Below are positions 10,041-20,150 of a DNA stretch of 47,368 nucleotides, one piece after another (position 1 is the stretch's first letter; each line of letters opens with the position of its first letter). The notes beneath the pieces were generated by a model. That model was given only the letters and a program-made list of their open reading frames with translations. It did no database searches and was not told where the DNA came from. A program made the position numbers and the translations under genes. Source of the DNA: Candidatus Amesbacteria bacterium RIFCSPLOWO2_01_FULL_49_25 (GTDB lineage: Bacteria > Patescibacteriota > Microgenomatia > CAZETR01 > Amesbacteraceae); contig MEXP01000024.1 of NCBI GenBank assembly GCA_001773725.1, forward strand, positions 1-47,368. Direction: 5' to 3'.

Positions 10041-10667
10041 TCAATTGAATTTTCTCACCACCCCCACTACTCGACCCTGGATCTTCACCCTAGTCACAAA
10101 AATCGGGGACATAGCCGAGTTAGCCGGCTCCAGCTTAATTCTTGTAGCTTCCTTAAAATATCGCTTCAAAGTCGCAAACCCGTTTTCCAAAAGAGCCACC
10201 ACCACTTCTCCGTTATTCGCCGTCTCCGTTTGTTCAATCACCACAAAATCTCGGTCAAAAATTCCCGCTTCAATCATCGAGTCTCCTTTAACTTGCAGGA
10301 CAAAACTCCGCTTCTTAGTCGACGTCATCGATGGCGGCACTCCAAAAGTAGCGTTCGGATCCGTGTATGGTTCGATTGGCTGTCCAGCCGCGATAAACCC
10401 CAAGACCGGCAGTTCTATAGCCGCCGGCGCATCCATTCTCGCCGCGGCCGCCTTATCCAATATTTCTATTCCGCGTACAGTTCCCTCATAGCGCTTAATC
10501 ACGCCCTTTTTTTCCATCGTCTCCAGGTGTTCATGCACCGTCGCCAGAGAAGACACACCCAAAGCCTTAGCTATTTCTTGAAGAGTGGGAGAAAACCCGT
10601 GCGCCTGAACATACTGAGAAATAAAATCCAAAATCTGTCTCTGTCTGTTATACAGCGTTACCGGCAT
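10041..10667 (-). CDS. lexA: LexA repressor
   Basis: Winged-helix N-term (RQRQILDFISQYVQAHGFSPTLQEIAKALGVSSLATVHEHL), Ala-Gly cleavage site (FIAAGQ), Ser (GDSMIEAGI) and Lys (ATLKRYF). Confidence 0.92.
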   Translation of the reverse strand: MPVTLYNRQRQILDFISQYVQAHGFSPTLQEIAKALGVSSLATVHEHLETMEKKGVIKRYEGTVRGIEILDKAAAARMDAPAAIELPVLGFIAAGQPIEPYTDPNATFGVPPSMTSTKKRSFVLQVKGDSMIEAGIFDRDFVVIEQTETANNGEVVVALLENGFATLKRYFKEATRIKLEPANSAMSPIFVTRVKIQGRVVGVVRKFN

Positions 10668-10670
10668 ATT

Positions 10671-10704
10671 CATAATCTATCCGAATATTTCCCAAATGTC
10701 AAGC
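10671..10704 (-). promoter_or_regulatory. lexA promoter
   Basis: Minus strand TTGACA-N17-TAGATT-N6-ATG. Confidence 0.6.
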
Positions 10705-11019
10705 GCCCCCCAGCATTCCAGCCGCCACCAACACATCCACCAACTCCTCATTGGTCGGTTCATTCAATCGTTTTCCTTTCACGCTCACTATGGGAATTCT
10801 AACCTTTCTGCCGTCCTCTTCTCCCAAATAAACCAAAAAACTCACATGTTCGTTTCCCAGTCCGGCATTGCCATCCTTATCCCTGTCCATCGCTACATAA
10901 ACGGACTGCTCCAACAACCCCAAAGCCTCAATTAGATTCAGCACCCTCCTGGTGTCTTTACACCAGTCCCCCCCGAAGACTAGTATATTCGGGTCACTAT
11001 CTTTCAAATGTCCCGCCAT
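10699..11019 (-). CDS. Thioredoxin-like/glutaredoxin-like protein (WCKD)
   Basis: ILVFGGDWCKDTRRVLNLIEALG; start MAGHLKDS chosen because TATAAT-N6-ATG precedes it. Confidence 0.65.
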   Translation of the reverse strand: MAGHLKDSDPNILVFGGDWCKDTRRVLNLIEALGLLEQSVYVAMDRDKDGNAGLGNEHVSFLVYLGEEDGRKVRIPIVSVKGKRLNEPTNEELVDVLVAAGMLGGA

Positions 11020-11064
11020 TAAAGTATTATACCCCAAACAAATCCCAAATCCCAAAAAACCAGC

Positions 11065-13077
11065 ATGTTCAAACTTCATTCCCAGTTTACGCCCACCGGC
11101 GATCAGCCCCAAGCCATCGCCAAGCTAACTCAAGGATTACAAGCCGGTCAAAGCCACCAGGTTCTGGTTGGCGTTACTGGTTCCGGCAAGACGTTCACTA
11201 TGGCCAATGTCATCGCCGCATACCAAAAACCAACGTTGGTAATTTCTCACAACAAAACCCTGGCCGCCCAGCTTTATCAAGAGCTCAAGGAATTTTTCCC
11301 CGAAAACGCCGTATCCTATTTTGTCTCATATTACGACTACTATCAGCCCGAGGCCTACATTCCCCAGACAGATACCTACATAGAGAAAGAAACCGACATT
11401 AATGACGAAATAGACAAATTGCGCCTGGCCGCCACCACCAATCTTTTAACCAGCCCGGACACCATAGTTGTGGCTTCAGTTTCTTGTATCTACAATCTTG
11501 GATCACCCGTCGAATACGCCAAAACCGTACTGGAGCTGACCGAAGGACTCAAAGTCACTCGCAACCAGATTTTCCTGCGTCTCAACGACCTCCAGTATAT
11601 TCGCTCAGACTACGACTTTCATCGCGGCACGTACCGTATCCGCGGAGACATAATAGACATCTATCCGGCCTACGAAGATGTTTGCATTCGAGTTCATCAC
11701 CAAAGCGACAAAGTTACCAAATTAGAAAAAATCAACCCCCTGACCGGAGAACTGGCAAGCTTGGTAACTGAGAAACTCACCGTTTATCCCGCCAAACATT
11801 ACATTGCCACCAAAGACAACTCACATATTCTCAAACAAATATTTACAGACATGCAAAATAGAGTTGGGGAATTGCAAAGTGTCGGAAAAATCCTCGAAGC
11901 CCACCGTCTGAAACAGCGTGTCACCTACGACCTCGAAATGATCAAAGAGCTGGGTTATGTAAACGGGATAGAAAACTACTCCCGCTACTTCGACGGCCGC
12001 TCCCCCGGCGATCCTCCTTACTCCTTACTGGATTATTACCCCGAAGACTATCTCTTAATTATCGACGAGTCCCACATGACCATTCCCCAAATTCGAGGCA
12101 TGTACAACGGCGACCGATCCCGCAAGCAGACACTCATAGATTTCGGCTTCAGGCTTCCTGCCGCCCTGGACAATCGTCCTCTCCGCTTCGACGAATTTCA
12201 GCGCCGCCAGGGCCGCACGATCTACGCCTCCGCCACACCCGACGATTGGGAAATTTCCCAATCTGCAGGTTTCATCACGGAACAGCTCATCCGCCCCACG
12301 GGACTCATCGACCCCCAAGTGGAAATCCGTCCCACCCAAAACCAGATATCGGACCTTATTGCCATGATCAACACACGCTTAAACAAACACCAACGGGTTC
12401 TTGTCACCACACTTACCAAGCGCATGGCCGAAGACCTGACAGCCTATTTAAAAGAGCAGGGGATCAAAGTCCAATACCTCCACTCAGATGTCGAGACCCT
12501 CGAGCGCCTGGACGTCCTCAGTGATTTACGTTCCGGTCACTACGACGTTGTGGTCGGGATCAATCTTCTTCGGGAGGGCTTAGATTTGCCGGAGGTATCA
12601 CTGGTTGCCATACTGGACGCCGACAAAGAGGGATTCTTACGCTCTCGCACGTCGCTTATTCAAACAATGGGCCGAGCCGCCCGCCACGTCGATGGCCAAG
12701 TAATTATGTACGCCGACAAAACAACTAATTCTATGCGCCTTGCCATAAACGAGGTAAACAGGCGCCGAGATTATCAAATCGAATACAATAAAACTCACAA
12801 TATTACTCCCCAATCCATCGTGAAATCGATTCGTGAAAGAATTGCAGAAAAAGTAGATGCAAAACCAGCAATTAAGTTAGATCCCAAGGAGATACTCAAA
12901 GGAAAGTCGCTAGATGCTTCGGATATTGATATGGCCAAAATCAACCAACTAACTCCCGCAGATACAACCAAACTCATCCGGCTCATGACGCGGCAAATGC
13001 AGACCTTTGCCAAGTCTTTGGACTTCGAATCCGCCGCCCGCCTCCGCGACCGCATCCTTCACATTAAATCCATTTGA
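11065..13077 (+). CDS. uvrB: Excinuclease ABC subunit B
   Basis: GVTGSGKTFTMANVI, SYYDYYQPEAYIPQTDTYIEK, YASATPDDWE, LLREGLDLPEVSLVAILDADKEGFLRS, C-terminal UVR motif. Confidence 0.97.
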   Translation: MFKLHSQFTPTGDQPQAIAKLTQGLQAGQSHQVLVGVTGSGKTFTMANVIAAYQKPTLVISHNKTLAAQLYQELKEFFPENAVSYFVSYYDYYQPEAYIPQTDTYIEKETDINDEIDKLRLAATTNLLTSPDTIVVASVSCIYNLGSPVEYAKTVLELTEGLKVTRNQIFLRLNDLQYIRSDYDFHRGTYRIRGDIIDIYPAYEDVCIRVHHQSDKVTKLEKINPLTGELASLVTEKLTVYPAKHYIATKDNSHILKQIFTDMQNRVGELQSVGKILEAHRLKQRVTYDLEMIKELGYVNGIENYSRYFDGRSPGDPPYSLLDYYPEDYLLIIDESHMTIPQIRGMYNGDRSRKQTLIDFGFRLPAALDNRPLRFDEFQRRQGRTIYASATPDDWEISQSAGFITEQLIRPTGLIDPQVEIRPTQNQISDLIAMINTRLNKHQRVLVTTLTKRMAEDLTAYLKEQGIKVQYLHSDVETLERLDVLSDLRSGHYDVVVGINLLREGLDLPEVSLVAILDADKEGFLRSRTSLIQTMGRAARHVDGQVIMYADKTTNSMRLAINEVNRRRDYQIEYNKTHNITPQSIVKSIRERIAEKVDAKPAIKLDPKEILKGKSLDASDIDMAKINQLTPADTTKLIRLMTRQMQTFAKSLDFESAARLRDRILHIKSI

Positions 13078-13283
13078 GACACACCCAAGATCGTCAATCT
13101 AAAACCCCTCTGGAGTAATGCGACACCTACCTCCATCGATTGATCCGCCACGTTATGCAAATGAAGAATGTAGTGAGCCTGACTCATCAATCTTTCCCTT
13201 TGCCCCCAGACCCCAACTGAATATTCACTATCTATAAATTGAATCCCCCTGCACTCATAACAAACCATTGATTTCCTAGCCAT
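13059..13283 (-). CDS. Small Cys-containing hypothetical protein (MARKSMVCYECRG...)
   Basis: CYEC motif; AAGGAG Shine-Dalgarno just upstream of ATG; overlaps the uvrB 3' end. Confidence 0.55.
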   Translation of the reverse strand: MARKSMVCYECRGIQFIDSEYSVGVWGQRERLMSQAHYILHLHNVADQSMEVGVALLQRGFRLTILGVSQMDLM

Positions 13284-13444
13284 CTTTTCTCCTTCACTAT
13301 AGTTCAAATATTACCATCCAAAGTACCTCTTGACAACCGCCAAACAGCCTTATCCGCCCCCCAAACGCCCTGAAAGACCCAAAGACCCATACCTCACTCC
13401 TCCACATATCGCTCGTCCTGCCGAAAAACCCCACAAACCCAAAT

Positions 13445-13732
13445 CTAAGTAGCCTGGTCACCCTCGACCGGAAAATCCTCAGACTCAGCTAGAAATCGGA
13501 GCGCTTCAGGAAACACGCACCCCATTTCAACACAAGCCTCAGCATACCTCCTACTGTTCTCCCTGGTCATCGTCACGCCATTATGTAAGTTATTATTTTT
13601 TGCATCTCCCTTGAGTTGCATCAAACCAATACACCTCCCTGGACCTACGTTGTCCGCTTTTGTACCAAGCCTACAATAAACATCACAATTTTGAATTTTT
13701 ACAAGAAGTCTAGCCTTTTGCTCAAGTGTCAT
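13445..13732 (-). CDS. Hypothetical protein (MTLEQKARLLVKIQNCDVYCRLG...)
   Basis: ORF with TATAGG-N6-ATG upstream; Cys-containing. Confidence 0.5.
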   Translation of the reverse strand: MTLEQKARLLVKIQNCDVYCRLGTKADNVGPGRCIGLMQLKGDAKNNNLHNGVTMTRENSRRYAEACVEMGCVFPEALRFLAESEDFPVEGDQAT

Positions 13733-13822
13733 ACTAACCCTATAGTATAGCATAGGGTACGTGGAGAGTAAAGATAAAGTCTCTTGAACAAAACCCGAAA
13801 TCCCTGATACAATATATGATCC

Positions 13823-16681
13823 ATGACCGACTATATTCGCATTCGCGGGGCCAGAGAACACAACCTCCAAAATATCGATCTTGATATCCCCAAAAACAAA
13901 CTTGTAGTTTTTACCGGTCTTTCCGGCTCAGGTAAGTCCTCCATGGCCTTCGATACCATCTATGCCGAAGGCCAGCGCCGTTACGTCGAATCGCTTTCAT
14001 CTTACGCGCGCCAATTCCTAGGGGTAATGGACAAACCGGAAGTGGAAACCATCGAAGGCCTCTCCCCTGCCATCTCCATCGACCAAAAATCCGCCTCTCA
14101 CAACCCCCGCTCAACCGTAGGCACGGTCACCGAAATCTACGACTATTTAAGACTGCTCTTTGCCCGCATCGGCCACCCCCACTGTCCTATTTGTGGCCGC
14201 GAAATAGCTCAACTCTCCGTCGAACAGATCGTCAACAAAATTTTGGATTTAGGCCAGTCAGAAGTCAAAAAATCCAAAAACGCCAGGTTTTTGCTTCTAT
14301 CTCCGGTCATCAGAGATCGCAAAGGAGAATTTACCGATCTGTTTAGTAGTCTCCGCCAAAAAGGTTACACCCAAGCCCGAGTCGACGGCAAAATCATCGG
14401 CTTAGACGAGGACATTCTCCTCCTCAAAAACAACAAGCACGTCATAGACGTTGTAATCGATCGGTTAGTTATCGACAAAACCCAACTCACCGAATCAGCA
14501 GGTCTCCGATCCCGTCTCTTCGATTCTGTCGAGCAATCACTCAAGCTCTCCGAAGGATTAGTCATTTTAGCCCAAGTCCTGGACAAGTCATTCGATCTGC
14601 CCGCCAAACCTAAACATCTGCAGGATCACTTATTTTCGCAAAAGTTTGCCTGTCCTGTAGACAACATCTCGTTACCCGAAATCGAACCGCGCATCTTTTC
14701 CTTCAATTCCCCCCACGGCGCTTGCCCAACCTGCACTGGCTTAGGCACGCTCCTAAAAATCGACGAGCAATTAATTTTAAATCCCAATCTCACTATTTCC
14801 GAGGGCGGAGTCCTGCCCTATGCCAATATCTTCACTTACGACTCCTGGTACGCCCGCAAAGTTTCCCAATATGTTCCCATCCGTACCCCCATCAAAGACC
14901 TGGAGCCCGACCAAAAACGTGTCTTGCTTTACGGTGAATTGGACTTTGAAGGCATTATTCCCAATCTCCAAAGAAGGTATCGACAAACCGAATCGGATTT
15001 TATAAGGACTGAAATAGAAAAATTTATGCGCAAGGAAATTTGTCCTGATTGCCAGGGTCAACGCCTCAAACCGGAAAGCCTCAAAGTTACGATAGACGAT
15101 AAATCCATAATAGATATATCTCGTTTCTCTGTCTCATCCGCTCTCGATTTTTTAAACGGCCTCACCAACCAAAGTAAAAAGGAATCCGTCATCTCTTCTC
15201 CCATCCTCAAGGAAATCAGAGAACGTCTTGGGTTTTTAATCTCCGTCGGTTTGGAATACCTTACCCTGGATCGAACCGCCAACACTCTGGCAGGCGGAGA
15301 AGCTCAAAGAATCCGCCTGGCCAGTCAAATCGGTTCCGGCCTCTCTGGAGTTTTATATGTCTTAGATGAACCCTCCGTCGGTCTGCACCAAAAAGACAAT
15401 CAGCGCCTGATAGACACCCTCAAGCGCTTGCGCGATCTAGGAAATACCGTAATCGTGGTCGAGCACGACGCAGAGATGATGCGCCAATCGGACTGGCTGG
15501 TGGATTTTGGCCCCGGCGCCGGTTCCCACGGAGGACAGATTGTATCCCAAGGCACTCCTCAACAAGTCATGTCCGACCCTCAATCGCTCACCGGCAAATA
15601 TTTATCGGGAAAGAAAAAAATACAAATCACATCTACTCACCTACCACTCACCACTTACCACTTGCAGCTAGTCGGTGCTTCCCAACACAACCTCAAAAGC
15701 ATCACTGTAAAATTTCCTCTGGGCCAGTTCATTGTCATAGCCGGCGTTTCGGGATCCGGTAAGTCCACCCTTCTCATCGACACTCTCTACCACGCTCTGG
15801 CCCGAAAACTCAACCCGGACCACAAAGAAAAAGCGGGAAAATTCGAGTCTTTATTTATTTCCCAAAGTAAGTCCGCCGAAAACGACATGCCCTTATCCGA
15901 TTTTGTCAACCGGGTCATCATGGTCGACCAATCGCCCATTGGCCGCACCCCCCGTTCAAACCCCGCCACCTACACTGGCCTGTTTACCCCCATCAGGGAC
16001 ATTTTTGCCCTCACTCCCGAAGCCCGCGTCCGCGGTTATTATCCCGGCCGCTTCTCCTTCAATATCAAAGGCGGTCGCTGCGAAGCCTGCCAGGGCGAGG
16101 GTCAGATCAAAATAGAAATGCAGTTTCTGCCAGACGTCTACGTCAACTGCGAAGTTTGCGGCGGCACCCGCTACAATTCCGAAACCCTCGAAGTCCGCTT
16201 CAAAAACAAAACTATCGCCGAGATTCTCAAGCTGAACGTCGAACAAGCCCTCGAATTTTTCTCCGCCATTCCGGCAGTCACCGACAAACTCAACACCCTA
16301 AGTCAGGTCGGTCTAAATTACATCGAGCTCGGCCAACCCGCCCCCACCCTTTCAGGAGGAGAGGCCCAACGCGTCAAATTGGCCACCGAGCTTTCCAAAC
16401 GATCCACGGGCAAATCTTTTTACATTCTGGACGAGCCCACCACCGGTTTGCATTTTGCCGATCTTGAGAAACTTCTCATAGTCTTGCGCTCACTCGTCTC
16501 AGTCGGCAACACTGTTGTTGTTATTGAACACAACCTAGACGTCATCAAAAACGCCGATTGGGTCATCGAGCTCGGGCCCGGAGGAGGGGATTTAGGCGGA
16601 CGCCTTCTTGCCTCCTGCCCGCCCCAAAATCTCATAAATATCAAATCTTCTCCCACCGGCCAATTCCTCTGTTATCCCTAA
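13823..16681 (+). CDS. uvrA: Excinuclease ABC subunit A
   Basis: Two Walker A motifs ([28 protein letters not shown]), zinc-finger CxxC pairs, [12 protein letters not shown] and [12 protein letters not shown] signatures. Confidence 0.97.
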   Translation: MTDYIRIRGAREHNLQNIDLDIPKNKLVVFTGLSGSGKSSMAFDTIYAEGQRRYVESLSSYARQFLGVMDKPEVETIEGLSPAISIDQKSASHNPRSTVGTVTEIYDYLRLLFARIGHPHCPICGREIAQLSVEQIVNKILDLGQSEVKKSKNARFLLLSPVIRDRKGEFTDLFSSLRQKGYTQARVDGKIIGLDEDILLLKNNKHVIDVVIDRLVIDKTQLTESAGLRSRLFDSVEQSLKLSEGLVILAQVLDKSFDLPAKPKHLQDHLFSQKFACPVDNISLPEIEPRIFSFNSPHGACPTCTGLGTLLKIDEQLILNPNLTISEGGVLPYANIFTYDSWYARKVSQYVPIRTPIKDLEPDQKRVLLYGELDFEGIIPNLQRRYRQTESDFIRTEIEKFMRKEICPDCQGQRLKPESLKVTIDDKSIIDISRFSVSSALDFLNGLTNQSKKESVISSPILKEIRERLGFLISVGLEYLTLDRTANTLAGGEAQRIRLASQIGSGLSGVLYVLDEPSVGLHQKDNQRLIDTLKRLRDLGNTVIVVEHDAEMMRQSDWLVDFGPGAGSHGGQIVSQGTPQQVMSDPQSLTGKYLSGKKKIQITSTHLPLTTYHLQLVGASQHNLKSITVKFPLGQFIVIAGVSGSGKSTLLIDTLYHALARKLNPDHKEKAGKFESLFISQSKSAENDMPLSDFVNRVIMVDQSPIGRTPRSNPATYTGLFTPIRDIFALTPEARVRGYYPGRFSFNIKGGRCEACQGEGQIKIEMQFLPDVYVNCEVCGGTRYNSETLEVRFKNKTIAEILKLNVEQALEFFSAIPAVTDKLNTLSQVGLNYIELGQPAPTLSGGEAQRVKLATELSKRSTGKSFYILDEPTTGLHFADLEKLLIVLRSLVSVGNTVVVIEHNLDVIKNADWVIELGPGGGDLGGRLLASCPPQNLINIKSSPTGQFLCYP

Positions 16682-16683
16682 CT

Positions 16684-17043
16684 CTATTTTTTCAAAAGTA
16701 GCTCCCCGACTTTCCGACCTTCAAGCATCGCCCCTAAAATCTTTTTTCCAATACTGCACCCCGCAGTTTCCAATTTCATCACCAACTCCTCAGCTCTCAT
16801 TCTTTGATCAACGGTTAGTACAGCCGCAGCCAAATGCGTCACACGATCATAACCATTGACTCCAGAACACCTCAGACTACTAAATAGACCGAATGTAACA
16901 AATGGACAGACAGTCTCACAAACTTCTTCCCCAAAATCAGCAGTAGGAATTTGAGAATCCCTGCTTGTCAAATCAAATAGAACATCGACAAACTCGCCCG
17001 TCTTGATTATCTGCCTAATTCTTGTCTCGCATGCAGCCGACAT
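16684..17043 (-). CDS. Hypothetical Cys-containing protein
   Basis: 119-aa ORF, TACAAT-N6-ATG upstream. Confidence 0.5.
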   Translation of the reverse strand: MSAACETRIRQIIKTGEFVDVLFDLTSRDSQIPTADFGEEVCETVCPFVTFGLFSSLRCSGVNGYDRVTHLAAAVLTVDQRMRAEELVMKLETAGCSIGKKILGAMLEGRKVGELLLKK

Positions 17044-17065
17044 CGGGCCATTGTATCACCAAATC

Positions 17066-17422
17066 CTACGATAGCAACTCACCAACTGGCCGTTGCACCA
17101 TCAGCTCTTTCACCGCGGTCGCCATTCTGCACTTTGCCAGATCCAACGCCTTCGTCGCCATCAACCCCGACACTTTGGGGTCAATAGTCAACTCACCGCT
17201 GGCAGACTCCGAAAACATACCTGACTTCTCACACCCAGTGCACCCAACCATCCCCTTCCGGTTTCTTAACTCACACGCTTTACATACAACGCCGTAAAAC
17301 TCTCGAGCCGTCACTCCTTCTTCCAATACCGTCAGCAAAAACGCCAAAACCACCGTCCCATCCCCCTTGCGTGTTTCAGTAATTTGTACCAAATTACTTA
17401 TTTGCTCCTCGTTATAAACCAT
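17066..17422 (-). CDS. Hypothetical protein with CKAC/CTGC pairs (possible zinc binding)
   Basis: VVCKACELRNRKGMVGCTGCEKSG. Confidence 0.5.
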   Translation of the reverse strand: MVYNEEQISNLVQITETRKGDGTVVLAFLLTVLEEGVTAREFYGVVCKACELRNRKGMVGCTGCEKSGMFSESASGELTIDPKVSGLMATKALDLAKCRMATAVKELMVQRPVGELLS

Positions 17423-17448
17423 ACCAACTTCTGCGCATTATACACCCG

Positions 17449-17694
17449 TCAAGTTTCAATAACACCCTCCCCATCCGTTTTCAGACCGCATTCATAACAC
17501 ACAACACTCCAAAAAAATACTTCGCCCACTACATCACTGACTCGCAAATCCATCTCATCTCCATACTCGCCCTTTATGTCATCGGGAGAAAAAACGCATC
17601 TAATATTAACCATTCCTACACGAATATGTGACAATTCGATTTTCACCTCACACTCATCCCGCCGGCAATACATACCCAAACATACTTTTCCCAT
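17449..17694 (-). CDS. Hypothetical small Cys-rich protein
   Basis: 81-aa ORF with CLGMYC and CYEC motifs. Confidence 0.45.
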   Translation of the reverse strand: MGKVCLGMYCRRDECEVKIELSHIRVGMVNIRCVFSPDDIKGEYGDEMDLRVSDVVGEVFFWSVVCYECGLKTDGEGVIET

Positions 17695-17724
17695 AATTTT
17701 CTGATTTTATAGTAAAATCTTCGG

Positions 17725-18363
17725 ATGGCAACAATTGCCTGTGTCTTTGCCCACCCCGATGACGAGGCCTTTGGCCCTGGAGGAACCATCGCCAAACTTG
17801 TCAAAGATAAAAACGAGATCCACATTATCTGCTGCACAGACGGCGACCATCAAAAAACCGGGCTAAAAGATGTCAGAAACAAAGAACTTCTGGATTCCGC
17901 CCGAATACTGGGTGTCACAAACGTCACCTTTCTTGAATTTGTGGACGGCGAGCTCTCCAACAACAAATACTCTCATCTTGCAAAAAGTATCAAGTCCGAG
18001 CTGGATAAACTCCACCCCAACACCATAATTACCTTCGATCCCAATGGCGTCTCCGGTCATCTGGATCACATTACCGTGACATCAATCGTCAATTACCTTT
18101 TCCCCCAGCTTCCTTATGTCAAAAAAATCATGTACTACTGTCTCAAAGATGTGGAGAGAGCCCAAATTTCAGACTATTTCGTCTACATGCCCGACGGCAG
18201 GAAAAGAACCGAGGTAAACGAAATAGTAGACATCTCCTCCGTCTGGGACGTCAAAGTCTCCGCCATGCACGCTCACGTATCCCAAAAATCAGACTGCGAC
18301 TGGATATTAAACATCCTATCCCAATTCCCCAAAGAGGAGTGGTTTTTAGTAAGATCAAGGTAG
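17725..18363 (+). CDS. PIG-L family (LmbE-like) deacetylase
   Basis: VFAHPDDEAFGPGGTIAKL, TFDPNGVSGHLDHITV; TAAAAT-N6-ATG upstream. Confidence 0.92.
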   Translation: MATIACVFAHPDDEAFGPGGTIAKLVKDKNEIHIICCTDGDHQKTGLKDVRNKELLDSARILGVTNVTFLEFVDGELSNNKYSHLAKSIKSELDKLHPNTIITFDPNGVSGHLDHITVTSIVNYLFPQLPYVKKIMYYCLKDVERAQISDYFVYMPDGRKRTEVNEIVDISSVWDVKVSAMHAHVSQKSDCDWILNILSQFPKEEWFLVRSR

Positions 18364-20150
18364 TGAAGCGTTTTCTTTTTTTCCTCTCCTCATTATTCAT
18401 AATTCATTATTCATCGTTCGCCTCTCCAACCGCGGCTTCAGAAGATTTCATTGTCAACCAGCAGATCGTCTATACCTACCAAGACTCAGGGTCTGGCACA
18501 GTCACAGAAAGTATTTCTCTCACCAATCGCTTCTCCACGTCATATGCCAGACAGTACCATCTCCGTCTCTTGGGAACCAACATCACATCTATTACCGCCG
18601 CCGACGTCCAAGGGCCGCTCCCAGTCGAGTTGACCGAGACAGAATCCGGTTCCCAAGTCACAGTTCAACTCCTCCACCCGTCAGCCGGCAAAGACCGTGT
18701 TACTCGCTTCACTCTCTCATACCCTGCCCCCGCGGCTATCACCAGAGGACAGGTCAAAGAAGTCTCCATTCCTCAAATTTCAGACCCTAGTCAAATTGAA
18801 AACTACACGCTTGTTGTCAAGATTCCTGGCTCCTACGGCAAGCTCGCTTACTCCAGTTCGCCCCCGTCTACCTCCTCAGATTTATTCTATACATTCTCCA
18901 AAGACCAGCTCATATCCCAACCGATCAAACTTACATTCGGCAACATTCAAGCCTTCAACTTCCAACTGGTCTTCCACTTGGAAAATTCATCACTCCAGCC
19001 CCAACTCCAGGCTGTAGCCATCCCGCCGGATACCAGCTATCAAAGAGTTTTTTATGACCTGATAGATCCCCAGCCTATAAACGTCCTCCCCGACGCCGAC
19101 GGCAACTGGCTAGCTTACTTTCGCCTTCCCCCCAAATCCCGCCTGGACATTACCGCCTCCGGACAAGCTCACCTCCAAAACACCCCCCAAAACCCGAGCA
19201 GTCAATCGGACCCCCTCCTCACTTCTTACCTCCAGCCAGACCAGTACTGGCCAGTCGACCACGCCCGAATTCAAGAAATTGCAGCTGGCCTTTCCACACC
19301 CAAGCAGGTCTATCAATACGTTACCTCTACTCTCAAATACGATACTTCCCGACTGGCAAATTCTGCCCGGCGGGGGGTCCTCGTCGCCTTAGACAATCCC
19401 GACACTAGCCTCTGCACCGATTTTACCGATTTGTTTATCACTCTCGCCCGCGCAGCCGGTGTCCCCGCTCGTGAGGTCAACGGCTACGCCTACTCAACCG
19501 ATCCTCAACTGCGCCCCTTAAGCTTAGTTACCGATGTACTGCACGCTTGGCCTCAGTACTGGGATTTAAAAAATAAAACGTGGGTCGACGTCGATCCCAC
19601 TTGGGAATCTACCTCCAAGTCAAATTATTTTGATCAATTCGACTTCAATCATTTCGCCTTTGTCATTCACGGTCAGTCTTCCGAATCCCCCCTCGCCGCC
19701 GGCCAATACAAGCAAGGATCAACCAGAGACGTCGCTGTCTCATTCGCCCCCTACAGATCTTTTGCCGCGTCGCCTCTAAAAATCGAGGTCGTCCCGCCGC
19801 GTCAAATTTTACCCTTCATCCAAAACCAAGCTCTGGTTCGCCTAACAAACACCCAAGCCTCCGCCATTTACAATCCTTCGCCGGTTTCAATCATCCCTCC
19901 TTTCGGCAAGTTTGAATATCTAGTCGACTTTCGCTCCTCCCCTTTCCCATGGCTTACGCCCACCGTCATCAGCGTTTCTACTCACGATGCATACCTAGAC
20001 TATAATATAGCCCAAAACCATTACTTGCTCTGGTATCTCTTACTCACAATTGCCGCATCCGTCACGCTCATCGTTATGGTCCTCTTTGCCCACCACGCCT
20101 GGAGTGTACATCATGAAAGGTCTAGGTGGACAAATCCTCTACGTAGGTAA
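18339..20150 (+). CDS. Transglutaminase-like domain protein, signal peptide and C-terminal TM
   Basis: SLCTDFTDLFITLARAAGVPAREVNGYAYS ... DVLHAWPQYWDLKNKTWVDVDPTWE (Cys-His-Asp arrangement). Confidence 0.85.
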   Translation: MVFSKIKVVKRFLFFLSSLFIIHYSSFASPTAASEDFIVNQQIVYTYQDSGSGTVTESISLTNRFSTSYARQYHLRLLGTNITSITAADVQGPLPVELTETESGSQVTVQLLHPSAGKDRVTRFTLSYPAPAAITRGQVKEVSIPQISDPSQIENYTLVVKIPGSYGKLAYSSSPPSTSSDLFYTFSKDQLISQPIKLTFGNIQAFNFQLVFHLENSSLQPQLQAVAIPPDTSYQRVFYDLIDPQPINVLPDADGNWLAYFRLPPKSRLDITASGQAHLQNTPQNPSSQSDPLLTSYLQPDQYWPVDHARIQEIAAGLSTPKQVYQYVTSTLKYDTSRLANSARRGVLVALDNPDTSLCTDFTDLFITLARAAGVPAREVNGYAYSTDPQLRPLSLVTDVLHAWPQYWDLKNKTWVDVDPTWESTSKSNYFDQFDFNHFAFVIHGQSSESPLAAGQYKQGSTRDVAVSFAPYRSFAASPLKIEVVPPRQILPFIQNQALVRLTNTQASAIYNPSPVSIIPPFGKFEYLVDFRSSPFPWLTPTVISVSTHDAYLDYNIAQNHYLLWYLLLTIAASVTLIVMVLFAHHAWSVHHERSRWTNPLRR

